Counted from the stretch's first letter, positions 7,567-16,287 are shown. The stretch is DNA of 64,000 bases from an uncultured Pelagibacteraceae bacterium (GCA_902543485.1 CACBYP010000001.1:1-64000), one strand, 5' to 3'. Numbers and translations are program-made. Notes: generated by a model from the letters alone, not told the origin.

Positions 7567-8303
7567 GTATTTTAGAAGTAAACAACGTAAGTAAATCATT
7601 TGGTGGTGTTAAAGCTAATGTTGATATTTCGATGTCAGTTGAAAAAGGAAAGATTGTTGGTCTTATTGGACCAAATGGATCTGGAAAAACTACATTATTT
7701 AATTCAATAGTTGGTACTTACCCAATAGACAATGGTTCAATTAAGTTTAATGGAAAAGAAGTTTCAGAATTACCGGTACCAGTAATTGCAAAACTGGGAT
7801 TATTGAGAACATTTCAGCAAACTAGAATTTATGGAAAATTAAATTGTGTAGATAACATGCTTATCAGTCACAAAGGTAGTGATGAGAGTTTGTTTAAAAT
7901 TTTCTCAAAAATTCCTAAAGAGCTTGCAGAAAAAGCAGAAAACTTACTTAATTTTGTTGGATTATATCAAAAAAGAAAACTAAGAGCAGGAGACTTATCT
8001 TTTGGTCAGCAAAAATTATTAGAACTTGCAATGGCATTAATGAATGAACCAGAAATGTTGCTATTAGATGAGCCAACAGCAGGAATAAATCCTACGTTAA
8101 TTAATGGAATTATTGATAGACTAATCAAAGTTAATCAAGATTTTGGGATTACATTGCTTGTTATTGAGCACAATATGAGAGTAATTATGCAATTAGCTGA
8201 AGATATATTTTGCCTTGCTCATGGTAAAATGCTTGCAAATGGCACTCCGGAAGAAATTAAAAATGATAAAAGAGTGGTAGATGCGTATTTGGGGGCTCAA
8301 TAA
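7563..8303 (+). CDS. livG: Liv-type ABC transporter ATP-binding protein LivG (system 1)
   Basis: A 246-residue ATPase that powers the LivHM channel from the cytoplasmic face. Walker A is GPNGSGKT at residues 36-43, the Q-loop is in LLRTFQQTRIYG, the ABC signature is the variant LSFGQQKLL, and Walker B is MLLLDEPTAGINP, followed by the switch His in VIEHNM. The loop after Walker A and the C-terminal VVDAYLGA end are typical of LivG. ATGA overlap with livM and TAATG overlap with livF indicate a coupled operon. The signature uses SFG in place of SGG, a common LivG variation. Confidence 0.95.
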   Translation: MSILEVNNVSKSFGGVKANVDISMSVEKGKIVGLIGPNGSGKTTLFNSIVGTYPIDNGSIKFNGKEVSELPVPVIAKLGLLRTFQQTRIYGKLNCVDNMLISHKGSDESLFKIFSKIPKELAEKAENLLNFVGLYQKRKLRAGDLSFGQQKLLELAMALMNEPEMLLLDEPTAGINPTLINGIIDRLIKVNQDFGITLLVIEHNMRVIMQLAEDIFCLAHGKMLANGTPEEIKNDKRVVDAYLGAQ

Positions 8304-9088
8304 TGTCTAATCAATATGAAGTTTTAGGAAAAGCACCTGGTGCAGAGGATTTAAAAAATTTATCTTCAGAAGATATCCACCTAACAATAAAAAATTTAAA
8401 TGCTGGATATGGTAAAATGGAAATTTTACATAATTTTGATTTATTTGTAAGCAAAGCACAATCATTATGTTTAATTGGTCCTAATGGAGCAGGTAAATCA
8501 ACAATACTTCATTCTATATATGGATTTACAAATATTTTTTCTGGTAAAATAGAAATTGATGGAAAAGAAATAACAAATTTAACTCCAGCTGAAAAATTAA
8601 AGTCAGTTGGTATAGCTTATATTCTGCAAGATAATTCAGTTTTTCCAGATATGACTGTTGAAGAAAATTTGTTAATGGGTGGTTTTATCAAAGATAAAAC
8701 GGAAGAATCATATCAAGAGGCAGAAAAGATTTTAGATAAATATGAAAGATTAAGGAACAGAAGAAATCAACCAGCAAAAGTTTTATCAGGTGGTGAAAGA
8801 AGATTATTAGAAATATCTAGAGCTTTAGTAATGAAGCCTTCAGTTCTTTTAGTTGATGAACCTTCTATTGGATTAGAGCCGAGATATATTGATATGGTAT
8901 TTGAAATTTTGGGAGACTTACAAAAAAATGAAAAAAAAACAATTATTCTAGTTGAGCAAAACGCCAAAAAAGGTTTAGAGTTTTCTGATATTGGATATGT
9001 ATTAGTATCCGGCCAAACTGCTATAGCAGGAAGAGGTGATGATTTACTTAAAAATGATGATGTTGGACGTCTATTTCTAGGCGGATGA
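8303..9088 (+). CDS. livF: Liv-type ABC transporter ATP-binding protein LivF (system 1)
   Basis: A 261-residue ATPase, second nucleotide-binding subunit of the first Liv importer. Walker A GPNGAGKS is at residues 59-66, the Q-loop in AYILQDNSVFPDM, signature LSGGERRLLEIS, Walker B VLLVDEPSIGLEP, and the switch region is VEQNAKK. It carries about 25 extra N-terminal residues (MSNQYEVLGKAPGAEDLKNL) compared with a minimal LivF; the ATG overlapping the livG stop supports this longer start. Its own stop overlaps the AzlC start by four bases, tying an exporter to an importer operon. Confidence 0.94.
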   Translation: MSNQYEVLGKAPGAEDLKNLSSEDIHLTIKNLNAGYGKMEILHNFDLFVSKAQSLCLIGPNGAGKSTILHSIYGFTNIFSGKIEIDGKEITNLTPAEKLKSVGIAYILQDNSVFPDMTVEENLLMGGFIKDKTEESYQEAEKILDKYERLRNRRNQPAKVLSGGERRLLEISRALVMKPSVLLVDEPSIGLEPRYIDMVFEILGDLQKNEKKTIILVEQNAKKGLEFSDIGYVLVSGQTAIAGRGDDLLKNDDVGRLFLGG

Positions 9089-9789
9089 TTAATTCAAAAT
9101 ATTTTTTCAAAGGAATTCTTTGTTCAAAAGAATTCGATAGCCCTGCAATTGCTCTAGGTTTAAGCTTTTTAGCAATAGGTGCATTACTAAAAAATTTAGG
9201 TTTTACAATTCAAGAAAGTATTTTTTCTACTTTTTTAACTTATGCATTACCTGGCTCACTTGTGATGGCAGAATCGATTTTGATTGGCGTTTCGTTACTT
9301 AATTTATTTTTTGCAGTTTGGTTAGTTAATGCAAGATTGTATCCGATGACTGTATCTTTAATGCCATTGTTAAAGCACCAAAGTCAACCAAGATGGAAGT
9401 ATTATTTATCCTGTCATTTTGTTGCGGTATCTTCGTGGTTAATTCTTAAAAATAATTATAAAGATATTGAAAAAAAATATAGAGTCGATTTTTGGATAGG
9501 AATTGGAACTGCAACTTGGTTGATAGCAATTTTTTCAACTATCTTAGGTTATTACTCTGCTGATTTCTTAAATAGAGAAATGATAATTGGATTAGCTATA
9601 ATTAATCCAATTTATTTTACTTGCACAATGATAGGAGTGATGAAGTCTATACAATTAAATGTTTCAATAATTTTAGGAGCTATCTTAGGACCTTTATTTT
9701 ATTTTATTAGTCCTGATTGGTGTGTTTTGATTGGTGGATTTGTAGCTGGAACTGTTGCTTTTGTAATAGGGGAGAAAAATGTCAGCTAA
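9085..9789 (+). CDS. azlC: AzlC family branched-chain amino-acid exporter, large subunit
   Basis: A 234-residue inner-membrane protein with several hydrophobic segments, matching AzlC/YgaZ, the large subunit of a two-component exporter of valine and other branched-chain amino acids (known from azaleucine resistance in Bacillus and valine export in E. coli). Typical features are the internal TYALPGSLVMAES segment, VNARLYPMTVSLMPLLK (the family's NxRh motif) and the mid-protein WxGI stretch. It overlaps livF by four bases and azlD by eleven, so importer and exporter are encoded in one operon. Substrate specificity is inferred from the family only. Confidence 0.88.
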   Translation: MINSKYFFKGILCSKEFDSPAIALGLSFLAIGALLKNLGFTIQESIFSTFLTYALPGSLVMAESILIGVSLLNLFFAVWLVNARLYPMTVSLMPLLKHQSQPRWKYYLSCHFVAVSSWLILKNNYKDIEKKYRVDFWIGIGTATWLIAIFSTILGYYSADFLNREMIIGLAIINPIYFTCTMIGVMKSIQLNVSIILGAILGPLFYFISPDWCVLIGGFVAGTVAFVIGEKNVS

Positions 9790-10105
9790 TATTGTTTTAA
9801 TAATAGTTATTACATCCTTAGCAACTTATATCTCAAGGTTTTTAGGAGCTTTTACTTCTGAAATAATAGATGAAAATACTAAAATATATAGGTGGTTTAA
9901 TTATTTAGCCTATTCGACATTGGCGGCTTTAATTTCTAGAATGATAATATTTCCAGCTGGTGCACTTTCTGACAGTAATTACTTTTCCAGATTTATTGTT
10001 GTACTTTTAGCAATAATAATTTTTAAATTAACTAGAAATAATTTAGTTTACCCAACTTTATTCTCTGCTATCATTATGTTTTTATTAAGTAGCTTTACGA
10101 TATAA
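9779..10105 (+). CDS. azlD: AzlD family branched-chain amino-acid exporter, small subunit
   Basis: A 108-residue protein that is almost wholly hydrophobic, with three to four membrane segments, the size and pattern of AzlD/YgaH. The family's early TYISRFLGAF motif and the central YLAYSTLAALISRM segment are present. It overlaps the AzlC gene by 11 bases and ends directly against the next ATG. The two subunits together form the exporter; neither is expected to work alone. Confidence 0.87.
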   Translation: MSANIVLIIVITSLATYISRFLGAFTSEIIDENTKIYRWFNYLAYSTLAALISRMIIFPAGALSDSNYFSRFIVVLLAIIIFKLTRNNLVYPTLFSAIIMFLLSSFTI

Positions 10106-10612
10106 ATGAAAAAAATTATTTTACTATTGTTCTTAATTTTAATACCAGGTATTTCACAAGCAGCATGTGATGATCCTTTAACTGATGGAGTTGATTATAC
10201 TAACTGTAGATTTTCAGATGGACAAGATTTGCAAGGTAGTTATTTGCCTAACTCAAACTTATCATTCGCAAGTTTTATACAAGTAAATTTTGATAAAAGC
10301 ATTATGATGACTTCTAACTTGTCATTTGGAACTTTTCCAGAGTCAACATTTGTTAGAGCTAACTTATATGAGTCAACTCTAGTTGGTGGAAATTTCGAAA
10401 AAGCTAACTTTACAGGAGCCAATATGACAAGAGTTGATTTTATGGGCTCAACATTGATTGAAGCAAATTTTCAAAATGCAAATTTAATGGAAGCTAATTT
10501 TACTTCATCGAATATGACCAATGCTAATTTTGATGGAGCAAATTTAATTGGAGCAACATGGACTAATGGTGAAACATGTGGACCAAATTCAATTGGAGTT
10601 TGTAACAAATAA
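10106..10612 (+). CDS. Secreted pentapeptide-repeat protein
   Basis: A 168-residue exported protein with a signal peptide (MKKIILLLFLILIPGISQA, cleavage near residue 19). From about residue 35 to 150 it consists of tandem A(N/D)LXX/NF-type pentapeptide units (for example ANLYE, ANFTG, ANFQN, ANLME, ANFTS, ANFDG, ANLIG), which fold as a right-handed quadrilateral beta helix. Two cysteines near the mature N-terminus (CDDPL..NCRF) and two near the C-terminus (ETCGPNSIGVC) could cap the helix with disulfides in the periplasm. The start codon directly follows the azlD stop. Function of secreted pentapeptide proteins is generally unknown. Confidence 0.88.
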   Translation: MKKIILLLFLILIPGISQAACDDPLTDGVDYTNCRFSDGQDLQGSYLPNSNLSFASFIQVNFDKSIMMTSNLSFGTFPESTFVRANLYESTLVGGNFEKANFTGANMTRVDFMGSTLIEANFQNANLMEANFTSSNMTNANFDGANLIGATWTNGETCGPNSIGVCNK

Positions 10613-10617
10613 TTATA

Positions 10618-11538
10618 ATGGATAGCTTAGATACTATTCAAGGGTTTGATATTTCATTTAGTGATTATTCCAAAAGAATAATCAATATTAAAATTGAAGA
10701 TGAAATTATAGATAAACTAATATTTCCTTTTAAAAAATTTGATATTACAGCTCTTGAATATAAACCTTTTACTAGATTTACACTTGCAAAATCTTTAGAT
10801 GACTCGACGGGTGGAAAGCTAGGAAAATTTATAAACTCTATATTAAGAGATAGAGACACAGGTTGTTTCATTATAGGACCTAAAAATAAATCCAAAAAAA
10901 TTGATAACAATTTTCTTATTAAACTATCAACAGCTGTAACACACTTACTAGGTAATCCAAATTTTGATTCAATGGCTGGAAAATATTACGCAAGATTTCA
11001 TGTTAAACATGAGGACAATAGCGACTCATATCTTAGAAAAGCATATACTAATATGGATCTTCATACTGATGGAACTTACGTCAAAGAAAAAACTGATTGG
11101 TTATTAATGTTAAAAATGGAGGAAGAAAATGTTCAAGGAGGTGAAACTGCAATGTTACACCTTGATGATTGGGAACATTTAGATAGCTTAACTAATGATA
11201 AAGTTGGAAAACAAAACTTTATATGGGGTTCTCCAAAAAGTAAAAATGTTGATTACAAGGTGGAACATCCTGTTTTTTCAGAAGACGAAAATGGAAAACC
11301 ACAAATTTCTTACATAGACCAATTTCCTGAGCCCAAAAATATGGAACAAGGATTATTTCTACAAAAATTATCAGACTCTTTAGAAGGAAGTCAAAAAAAG
11401 ATTGTAATGCCTTTACCAGTTGGCTTTTCAGTAGTTGCAAATAACTATTTCTGGCTTCATGGTAGAAAACCATTTGTAGAAAATAAAAAATTATCAAGAG
11501 AATTACTAAGAATTAGAGGTTCTTTTTTTACTAATTAA
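10618..11538 (+). CDS. glaH: GlaH/CsiD-type glutarate 2-hydroxylase (Fe(II)/2-oxoglutarate dioxygenase)
   Basis: A 306-residue non-haem iron oxygenase of the CsiD family, close to the 325 residues of E. coli GlaH, which converts glutarate plus 2-oxoglutarate and O2 into L-2-hydroxyglutarate, succinate and CO2 in lysine/glutarate catabolism. The iron triad is visible: H149 and D151 in DLHTDGTYV, distal H281 in WLHGRKPF. The downstream Arg in LLRIRGSFF suits the 2-oxoglutarate carboxylate. The YARFHVKHEDNSDSYLRKAY region before the HxD is typical of the family. No L-2-hydroxyglutarate dehydrogenase gene is adjacent. It lies 5 bases after the pentapeptide gene and 33 before a ProC-like gene, so it may share their transcript. 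Confidence 0.82.
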   Translation: MDSLDTIQGFDISFSDYSKRIINIKIEDEIIDKLIFPFKKFDITALEYKPFTRFTLAKSLDDSTGGKLGKFINSILRDRDTGCFIIGPKNKSKKIDNNFLIKLSTAVTHLLGNPNFDSMAGKYYARFHVKHEDNSDSYLRKAYTNMDLHTDGTYVKEKTDWLLMLKMEEENVQGGETAMLHLDDWEHLDSLTNDKVGKQNFIWGSPKSKNVDYKVEHPVFSEDENGKPQISYIDQFPEPKNMEQGLFLQKLSDSLEGSQKKIVMPLPVGFSVVANNYFWLHGRKPFVENKKLSRELLRIRGSFFTN

Positions 11539-11571
11539 TTAATTTTAGTGATAATAATCACTTAGTTTATC

Positions 11572-12345
11572 ATGAAAATCGGATTTATTGGTACAGGACA
11601 TATCTCGAAATCAGTAATCAACGGAATACTGGGGTCAAAATTAAAAATTAATAAAATAATTGTTTCAAAGAGAAATTCAAAAATTTCAAGTGAACTTAAA
11701 AAAAAAAGCAAAAAGATAAAAATATCTACTGATAATCAGGATATTATAAATCAATCAAATTGGGTTTTTTTAGCAGTAACACCAACGATTGGAAAAAGTA
11801 TTCTTCCAAAACTAAAATTTAAAAAAGGTCAAACGATAATAAGTTTTATATCAACTATAAAAATGACTGAATTAAAAAAATATATTAAAGTTAAAACTAA
11901 GATTATTAGAGCAATTCCTTTGCCTCCAATTTCTCTTAGAAAAGGACCGGTACCAATTTTTCCACCAGATAAACAAGTTAGAAATTTTTTTAATAAGCTT
12001 GGCACATCTGTTGAAATAAAAAATGAAAACTTATCACTAAATTTTTGGTCAACTTCATCAATGATGGCACCATTTTATGAGTTACTACAAACCCTGAGTG
12101 AATGGTTAGTAAAAAAGGGAATTAATAGAAGTGACTCTCAAAAATACATTACCTCTTTATTTATTGCTTTATCTGAGGATGCAAAAATTAATTCAAATAA
12201 AGATTTAAAAGTACTTGTTAAAAATTCACAAACCCCAAAAGGTTTAAATGAACAAGCTGTTAAAGAATTAAGAAAACTTGGATTTTATAAATCTCTCAAT
12301 AAAACAGCAAATAGCGTTTTGAATAGATTAAAAAAAAGTAAGTAA
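11572..12345 (+). CDS. ProC-like pyrroline-5-carboxylate reductase family protein
   Basis: A 257-residue NAD(P)-binding protein. The N-terminus MKIGFIGTGHISKSVINGIL is the ProC GxGxxxxA/S Rossmann motif, and VFLAVTPTIGKSIL plus IISFISTIKM and IIRAIPLPP follow the order found in pyrroline-5-carboxylate reductase (VxLAVKP, ISxxAG, RxMPNxP). The match is imperfect: the usual AG after the third strand and the NTP of the active-site region are replaced, and the basic Lys-rich segments are long. True ProC reduces P5C to proline. Here an altered substrate or an imine-reductase role is possible. It ends one base before livG of the second Liv system. Confidence 0.65.
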   Translation: MKIGFIGTGHISKSVINGILGSKLKINKIIVSKRNSKISSELKKKSKKIKISTDNQDIINQSNWVFLAVTPTIGKSILPKLKFKKGQTIISFISTIKMTELKKYIKVKTKIIRAIPLPPISLRKGPVPIFPPDKQVRNFFNKLGTSVEIKNENLSLNFWSTSSMMAPFYELLQTLSEWLVKKGINRSDSQKYITSLFIALSEDAKINSNKDLKVLVKNSQTPKGLNEQAVKELRKLGFYKSLNKTANSVLNRLKKSK

Positions 12346-12346
12346 A

Positions 12347-13135
12347 ATGTCTGACAATATCTTACAAGTAAATAATCTTACAAAATTATTCGGAGGACTA
12401 GCAGCAGTATCAAATTGCTCATTAAATATTAGATCGGGTTCAATCACTGGAATAATTGGCCCAAACGGTTCAGGAAAATCAACATTATTTAATTTAATAG
12501 CTGGAAATTTAAAATCTAATGAGGGAGAGGTAATATTTAATGATGAAAATATTACTGATGTACCATCACATGAGTTATTTGGCAGAGGATTATTAAGAAC
12601 CTTTCAGATTGCACATGAATTTTCAAACTTAACAGTTTTAGAAAACTTAATGATGGTGCCTCCTAATCAAAGCGGAGAAAATTTATTAAATGCTCTTATT
12701 AAACCTGGACTAGTTAAAAAAGAGGAAAAAGTTATTAGAGAAAAAGCCTATGAGGTTGTAGATTTTCTTAATTTAACACATTTAGCTAATGAAAGGGCAG
12801 GAAATCTTTCAGGAGGTCAAAAAAAATTATTAGAATTAGGAAGAACTATGATGGTTGATGCAAAATTGGTTTTACTTGATGAAGTGGGAGCTGGAGTTAA
12901 TCGAACACTTTTAAAAGATCTAGGAACTGCAATATTAAAATTGAATAAAGAAAAAAATTACACTTTTTGTATGATAGAGCATGATATGGATTTTATAAAC
13001 AGAATGTGTGATCCGGTAATAGTAATGGCAGATGGTTCAGTTTTATTTGAAGGAACATCTGAAGAAGTCAAAAAAAATGAAAAAGTAATTGAGAGCTATC
13101 TTGGAAAGTCAAACTTAACAAAAAAAGAAAATTAA
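12347..13135 (+). CDS. livG: Liv-type ABC transporter ATP-binding protein LivG (system 2)
   Basis: A 262-residue ATPase of the second Liv-type importer. Walker A GPNGSGKS at residues 38-45, Q-loop in LLRTFQIAHEFS, signature LSGGQKKLLELG, Walker B LVLLDEVGAGVN, switch His in MIEHDMDF. The residue after the catalytic Glu is Val rather than the usual Pro. It starts one base after the ProC-like gene and overlaps livF by one base (TAATG). The gene order here, livG-livF-livH-livM, differs from system 1 (livH-livM-livG-livF), so the two systems are not a recent tandem duplication. Confidence 0.94.
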   Translation: MSDNILQVNNLTKLFGGLAAVSNCSLNIRSGSITGIIGPNGSGKSTLFNLIAGNLKSNEGEVIFNDENITDVPSHELFGRGLLRTFQIAHEFSNLTVLENLMMVPPNQSGENLLNALIKPGLVKKEEKVIREKAYEVVDFLNLTHLANERAGNLSGGQKKLLELGRTMMVDAKLVLLDEVGAGVNRTLLKDLGTAILKLNKEKNYTFCMIEHDMDFINRMCDPVIVMADGSVLFEGTSEEVKKNEKVIESYLGKSNLTKKEN

Positions 13136-13842
13136 TGGCGTACTTTGAAGGAGCAAAAATGACTGCAGGTTATGGGGATGGCCCTGATATTATTAGTTCA
13201 TGTTCCATAACTGCAAATAGGGGAGAGATAGTTGCTATTCTAGGTCCCAATGGTGCTGGCAAATCAACAGCCATGAAAGCGATGCTCGGATTATTAAAAT
13301 TAAAATCCGGCTCTGTAACTTTGAATGGCGAAGATATTTCAAAAATTAATCCTCAAGATCGAGTAAAAAAGGGTATTTCATTTGTTCCACAAACAAGAAA
13401 TGTATTTGCAGAATTAACTGTTAGAGAAAATTTAGAGATCGGTGGCTTTTTGATAGAAGGGAGTTTAGAAAATAAAATTGAGAGTATTTATAGTTTATTT
13501 CCAATCTTGAGTGAAAAAAAATCCCAAGTCGTCGGACAATTATCTGGTGGACAACGTCAGCAAGTCGCGCTTGGAAGAGCTTTAATGAGTGATCCATCAG
13601 TTCTTATGTTAGATGAGCCCACAGCTGGAGTTTCTCCAATTGTAATGGATGAATTGTTTGAACATATAATAAAAGTTAAAAAAACAAATGTTGCCGTTAT
13701 TATGGTTGAGCAAAATGCAAAGCAAGCATTAAGTATTTCAGATCGAGGCTATGTATTGGTAACAGGTCAAAATAAATTTGAGGGATCCGGTAATGATTTA
13801 CTTGAAGATCCCGAGGTTCGTAGATCATTTTTGGGAGCATAA
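13135..13842 (+). CDS. livF: Liv-type ABC transporter ATP-binding protein LivF (system 2)
   Basis: A 235-residue ATPase of normal LivF length without the N-terminal extension seen in system 1. Walker A GPNGAGKS at residues 37-44, Q-loop in SFVPQTRNVFAELTV, signature LSGGQRQQVALG, Walker B LMLDEPTAGVSP, switch region MVEQNAKQ. TAATG overlaps on both sides couple it to livG and livH. It should pair with the preceding LivG as the energy module of the importer. Confidence 0.94.
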   Translation: MAYFEGAKMTAGYGDGPDIISSCSITANRGEIVAILGPNGAGKSTAMKAMLGLLKLKSGSVTLNGEDISKINPQDRVKKGISFVPQTRNVFAELTVRENLEIGGFLIEGSLENKIESIYSLFPILSEKKSQVVGQLSGGQRQQVALGRALMSDPSVLMLDEPTAGVSPIVMDELFEHIIKVKKTNVAVIMVEQNAKQALSISDRGYVLVTGQNKFEGSGNDLLEDPEVRRSFLGA

Positions 13843-14852
13843 TGGATTTCTTAAATGCAATAATTGTACTTTTTAATTTCACAGTAATACCAGCGTTAGC
13901 TTATGGCTCACAATTAGCTTTAGGTGCTATTTTTGTTACTTTAATTTATGCAGTTTTAAGATTTGCTAATTTTGCAACTGGAGACATGATGTCTTTTGGA
14001 ACAATGTTTGCAGTTATTCTAACATATTATTTTCAGTCCTTAGGTTTTGGATTAGGTGTTTTACCAACAGCACTTTTAACAATTCCTTTCGCCATCCTAA
14101 TGATGATTTTATATATGTTAATCATAGACAAATTTGTTTTCAGTTATTACAGGATAAAAAAAAGTCCTCCAGTTCAGTTTGCAATGGTTAGTGTAGGGGT
14201 AATGTTTGTCACTCAAGCCTTAATTAGAATAATCATTGGACCATCTGATAGAAGATTTTTAGATGGTGAAAAATTTATAATTAAAGCAACAGAATTTAAA
14301 GAAATAACTGGTCTTGCAGAAGGTATAACTTTAAAATCAACACAAGCAATAACAATAATCGTAACCTTAATTGTTGTTTCAATAATGTTTTGGTTTTTAA
14401 ATAGAACTAAAACTGGAACAAGTATGAGAGCTTATTCAGACAATGAAGATTTAGCATTATTGTCTGGTATAGATCCTAAGAGAGTTGTTTTGATAACATG
14501 GGTCATCGCAGGAATTTTGGCTACTATTGGTGGAGTATTATACGGTTTAGATAAAAGTTATAGACCTTTTGTTTATTTTAATAATATGCTTCCAATATTT
14601 GCTGCAGCAATTGTTGGAGGAATTGGAAATCCATTTGGAGCCTTCTTAGGTGGATACGTTATAGCTTTTGCAGAAATATTTGTAACTTACGCATATAAAA
14701 GATTTATTTCATATCTATTACCTGAACATCTTGAACCAGACTCTTTACTACAGTTATTATCGACAGATTATAAGTTTGCAGTTTCTTTCTCAATTTTAGT
14801 AATTGTTTTATTAATAAGGCCGTCAGGTATCTTTAAAGGAAAAGTTATATGA
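13842..14852 (+). CDS. livH: Liv-type ABC transporter permease LivH (system 2)
   Basis: A 336-residue inner-membrane permease, somewhat longer than a typical 290-310 residue LivH. The N-terminal GSQLALGAIFVTLIYAVLRFANFATGDMMSFG is the family's first conserved block, TGTSMRAYSDNEDLALLSGID is the ATPase-coupling loop, and AAAIVGGIGNPFGAFLGGY is the C-terminal signature. A hydrophilic insert near residues 130-160 (GPSDRRFLDGEKFIIKATEFKEI) lies in a periplasmic loop. TAATG overlap with livF, four-base overlap with livM. Confidence 0.92.
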   Translation: MDFLNAIIVLFNFTVIPALAYGSQLALGAIFVTLIYAVLRFANFATGDMMSFGTMFAVILTYYFQSLGFGLGVLPTALLTIPFAILMMILYMLIIDKFVFSYYRIKKSPPVQFAMVSVGVMFVTQALIRIIIGPSDRRFLDGEKFIIKATEFKEITGLAEGITLKSTQAITIIVTLIVVSIMFWFLNRTKTGTSMRAYSDNEDLALLSGIDPKRVVLITWVIAGILATIGGVLYGLDKSYRPFVYFNNMLPIFAAAIVGGIGNPFGAFLGGYVIAFAEIFVTYAYKRFISYLLPEHLEPDSLLQLLSTDYKFAVSFSILVIVLLIRPSGIFKGKVI

Positions 14853-16219
14853 GGAATTATAAAAATGTTATCGCCGCATATTCAATCATGATATTTTTAA
14901 TAATTTTGGTTGGGATATTCCAATCCTGGTCTATTGCATTAACTATTTTAAATTATTGTTTAATTTCTGCAGTTATGACAATTGGGGCAAATATACAATG
15001 GGGTTATGCTGGATTAATTAATTTTGGGATAATGGGATATACAGCATTAGGAGGATTGGCTGTAGTCTTAGTTTCGGTTGAACCAGTCAAAAAAGCTTGG
15101 CAAGTTGGAGGTTTAAATATTTTAGCTTGTGTATGGATAATTGTTGCAATTATCTTTGTAGTTAAATTTATACTCAATAGATTTGATAAGTCCAAATTAA
15201 GAAACTACTCAGTAGCCTCCGTAATCTTAGGTGGAATAATTTTACTAAGAGTAACTGCTGCACCAGGGATAGAGGCTATAGAGTCAGTTGATCCAGCAAA
15301 GACAGGATTTCTTGGTGGCATGGGATTACCCGTTTTATTTTCCTGGATTGTAGGTGCGCTATTGGCTGGCAGTTTAGCATTTGTCATAGGAAAGATTGCA
15401 TTAGGTCTTCGTGCAGATTATTTAGCCATTGCAACATTATTAATAGCAGAAATTATCGTTTCAATTATTAAACATGAGGAATGGTTGGCAAGAGGTGTAA
15501 AAAATGTAATAGGATTAAAAAGACCAGCACCATACGAAATAGATCTACAAACTTCAGAATGGTTTATAAATTTAGTTACAAAATTTAATTCATCAAAATT
15601 AAATTTAATTAATTCAATCTCTGATAAGCAAGAAGCTCTAAATCAAATGGTTATTGATGCTTCATCGGTTTATGTAAAATTATGTTTTACAGGCTTATTT
15701 CTTACTGTTGTTATCATATTGTTAATTGTGACTCAGAAAGCTCTTTATTCACCTTGGGGAAGAAAAATGAGAGCTATAAGAGATAATGAAGAGGCGGCAA
15801 GTGCAATGGGTAAAAATATTGTTAAAGAGCATCTTCTTATTTTTATTTTGGGATCTGCAATTGTTGGCTTAGCTGGAGCTATGATGGTTACAAATGACGG
15901 TTTATTTACACCAGGTAGCTACAGACCTATGAGATATACTTTTGTAATTTGGGTCATGGTTATAGTAGGTGGAACAGGAAATAATTTCGGAGCAATATTG
16001 GGGGGATTTGTAGTTTGGTTTTTATGGGTCGAAGCTGCTCCAATTGCATTATTTTTAATTAATCTGTTTACATCTCATCTGCCAGAAACTAATGCAGTTA
16101 GAGTTCACTTAATTGAAAGTGCTCCATATTTTAGATTCTTAGTTATTGGGATTGGTTTACTTTTAATAATGCGTTATAGACCACAAGGAATTATTCCGGA
16201 AAAAATTATTAAACAATAA
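14849..16219 (+). CDS. livM: Liv-type ABC transporter permease LivM (system 2), long form
   Basis: A 456-residue permease, about 100 residues longer than LivM of system 1. Conserved blocks are present: TIGANIQWGYAGLINFGIMGYTALGG, ALGLRADYLAIATLLIAEII, the coupling loop GRKMRAIRDNEEAASAMGKN, and VIWVMVIVGGTGNNFGAILGG. The extra length comes from additional hydrophobic sequence around residues 85-190 and a hydrophilic loop around 205-265 that contains NLVTKFNSSKLNLINSIS. The start overlaps livH by four bases, and the stop overlaps a 22-codon ORF by one base. Long LivM forms occur in several proteobacteria; whether the inserts affect specificity is unknown. Confidence 0.9.
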   Translation: MRNYKNVIAAYSIMIFLIILVGIFQSWSIALTILNYCLISAVMTIGANIQWGYAGLINFGIMGYTALGGLAVVLVSVEPVKKAWQVGGLNILACVWIIVAIIFVVKFILNRFDKSKLRNYSVASVILGGIILLRVTAAPGIEAIESVDPAKTGFLGGMGLPVLFSWIVGALLAGSLAFVIGKIALGLRADYLAIATLLIAEIIVSIIKHEEWLARGVKNVIGLKRPAPYEIDLQTSEWFINLVTKFNSSKLNLINSISDKQEALNQMVIDASSVYVKLCFTGLFLTVVIILLIVTQKALYSPWGRKMRAIRDNEEAASAMGKNIVKEHLLIFILGSAIVGLAGAMMVTNDGLFTPGSYRPMRYTFVIWVMVIVGGTGNNFGAILGGFVVWFLWVEAAPIALFLINLFTSHLPETNAVRVHLIESAPYFRFLVIGIGLLLIMRYRPQGIIPEKIIKQ

Positions 16220-16287
16220 TGTATTATATTTTATTAGGTATTGTTTTAGGATTAATATTTTATTTATCTGACAAATATTTATTTTAA
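16219..16287 (+). CDS. 22-residue single-pass membrane microprotein (putative)
   Basis: A tiny ORF whose ATG shares its first base with the final base of the livM stop (TAATG), the same coupling used by the real genes of this operon. It encodes a short hydrophobic helix, MYYILLGIVLGLIF, followed by YLSDKYLF. Length and composition fit a single membrane-spanning helix with a short positively charged tail. Its stop lies inside the first arm of the operon terminator. It may be a transporter-associated microprotein, but an ORF of this size could also arise by chance. Confidence 0.45.
   Translation: MYYILLGIVLGLIFYLSDKYLF

Noticed and set aside
11547-11562. Terminator between glaH and the ProC-like gene
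   Set aside because: The hairpin AGTGAT-AATA-ATCACT has only six AT-rich pairs and no T-run, too weak to call.
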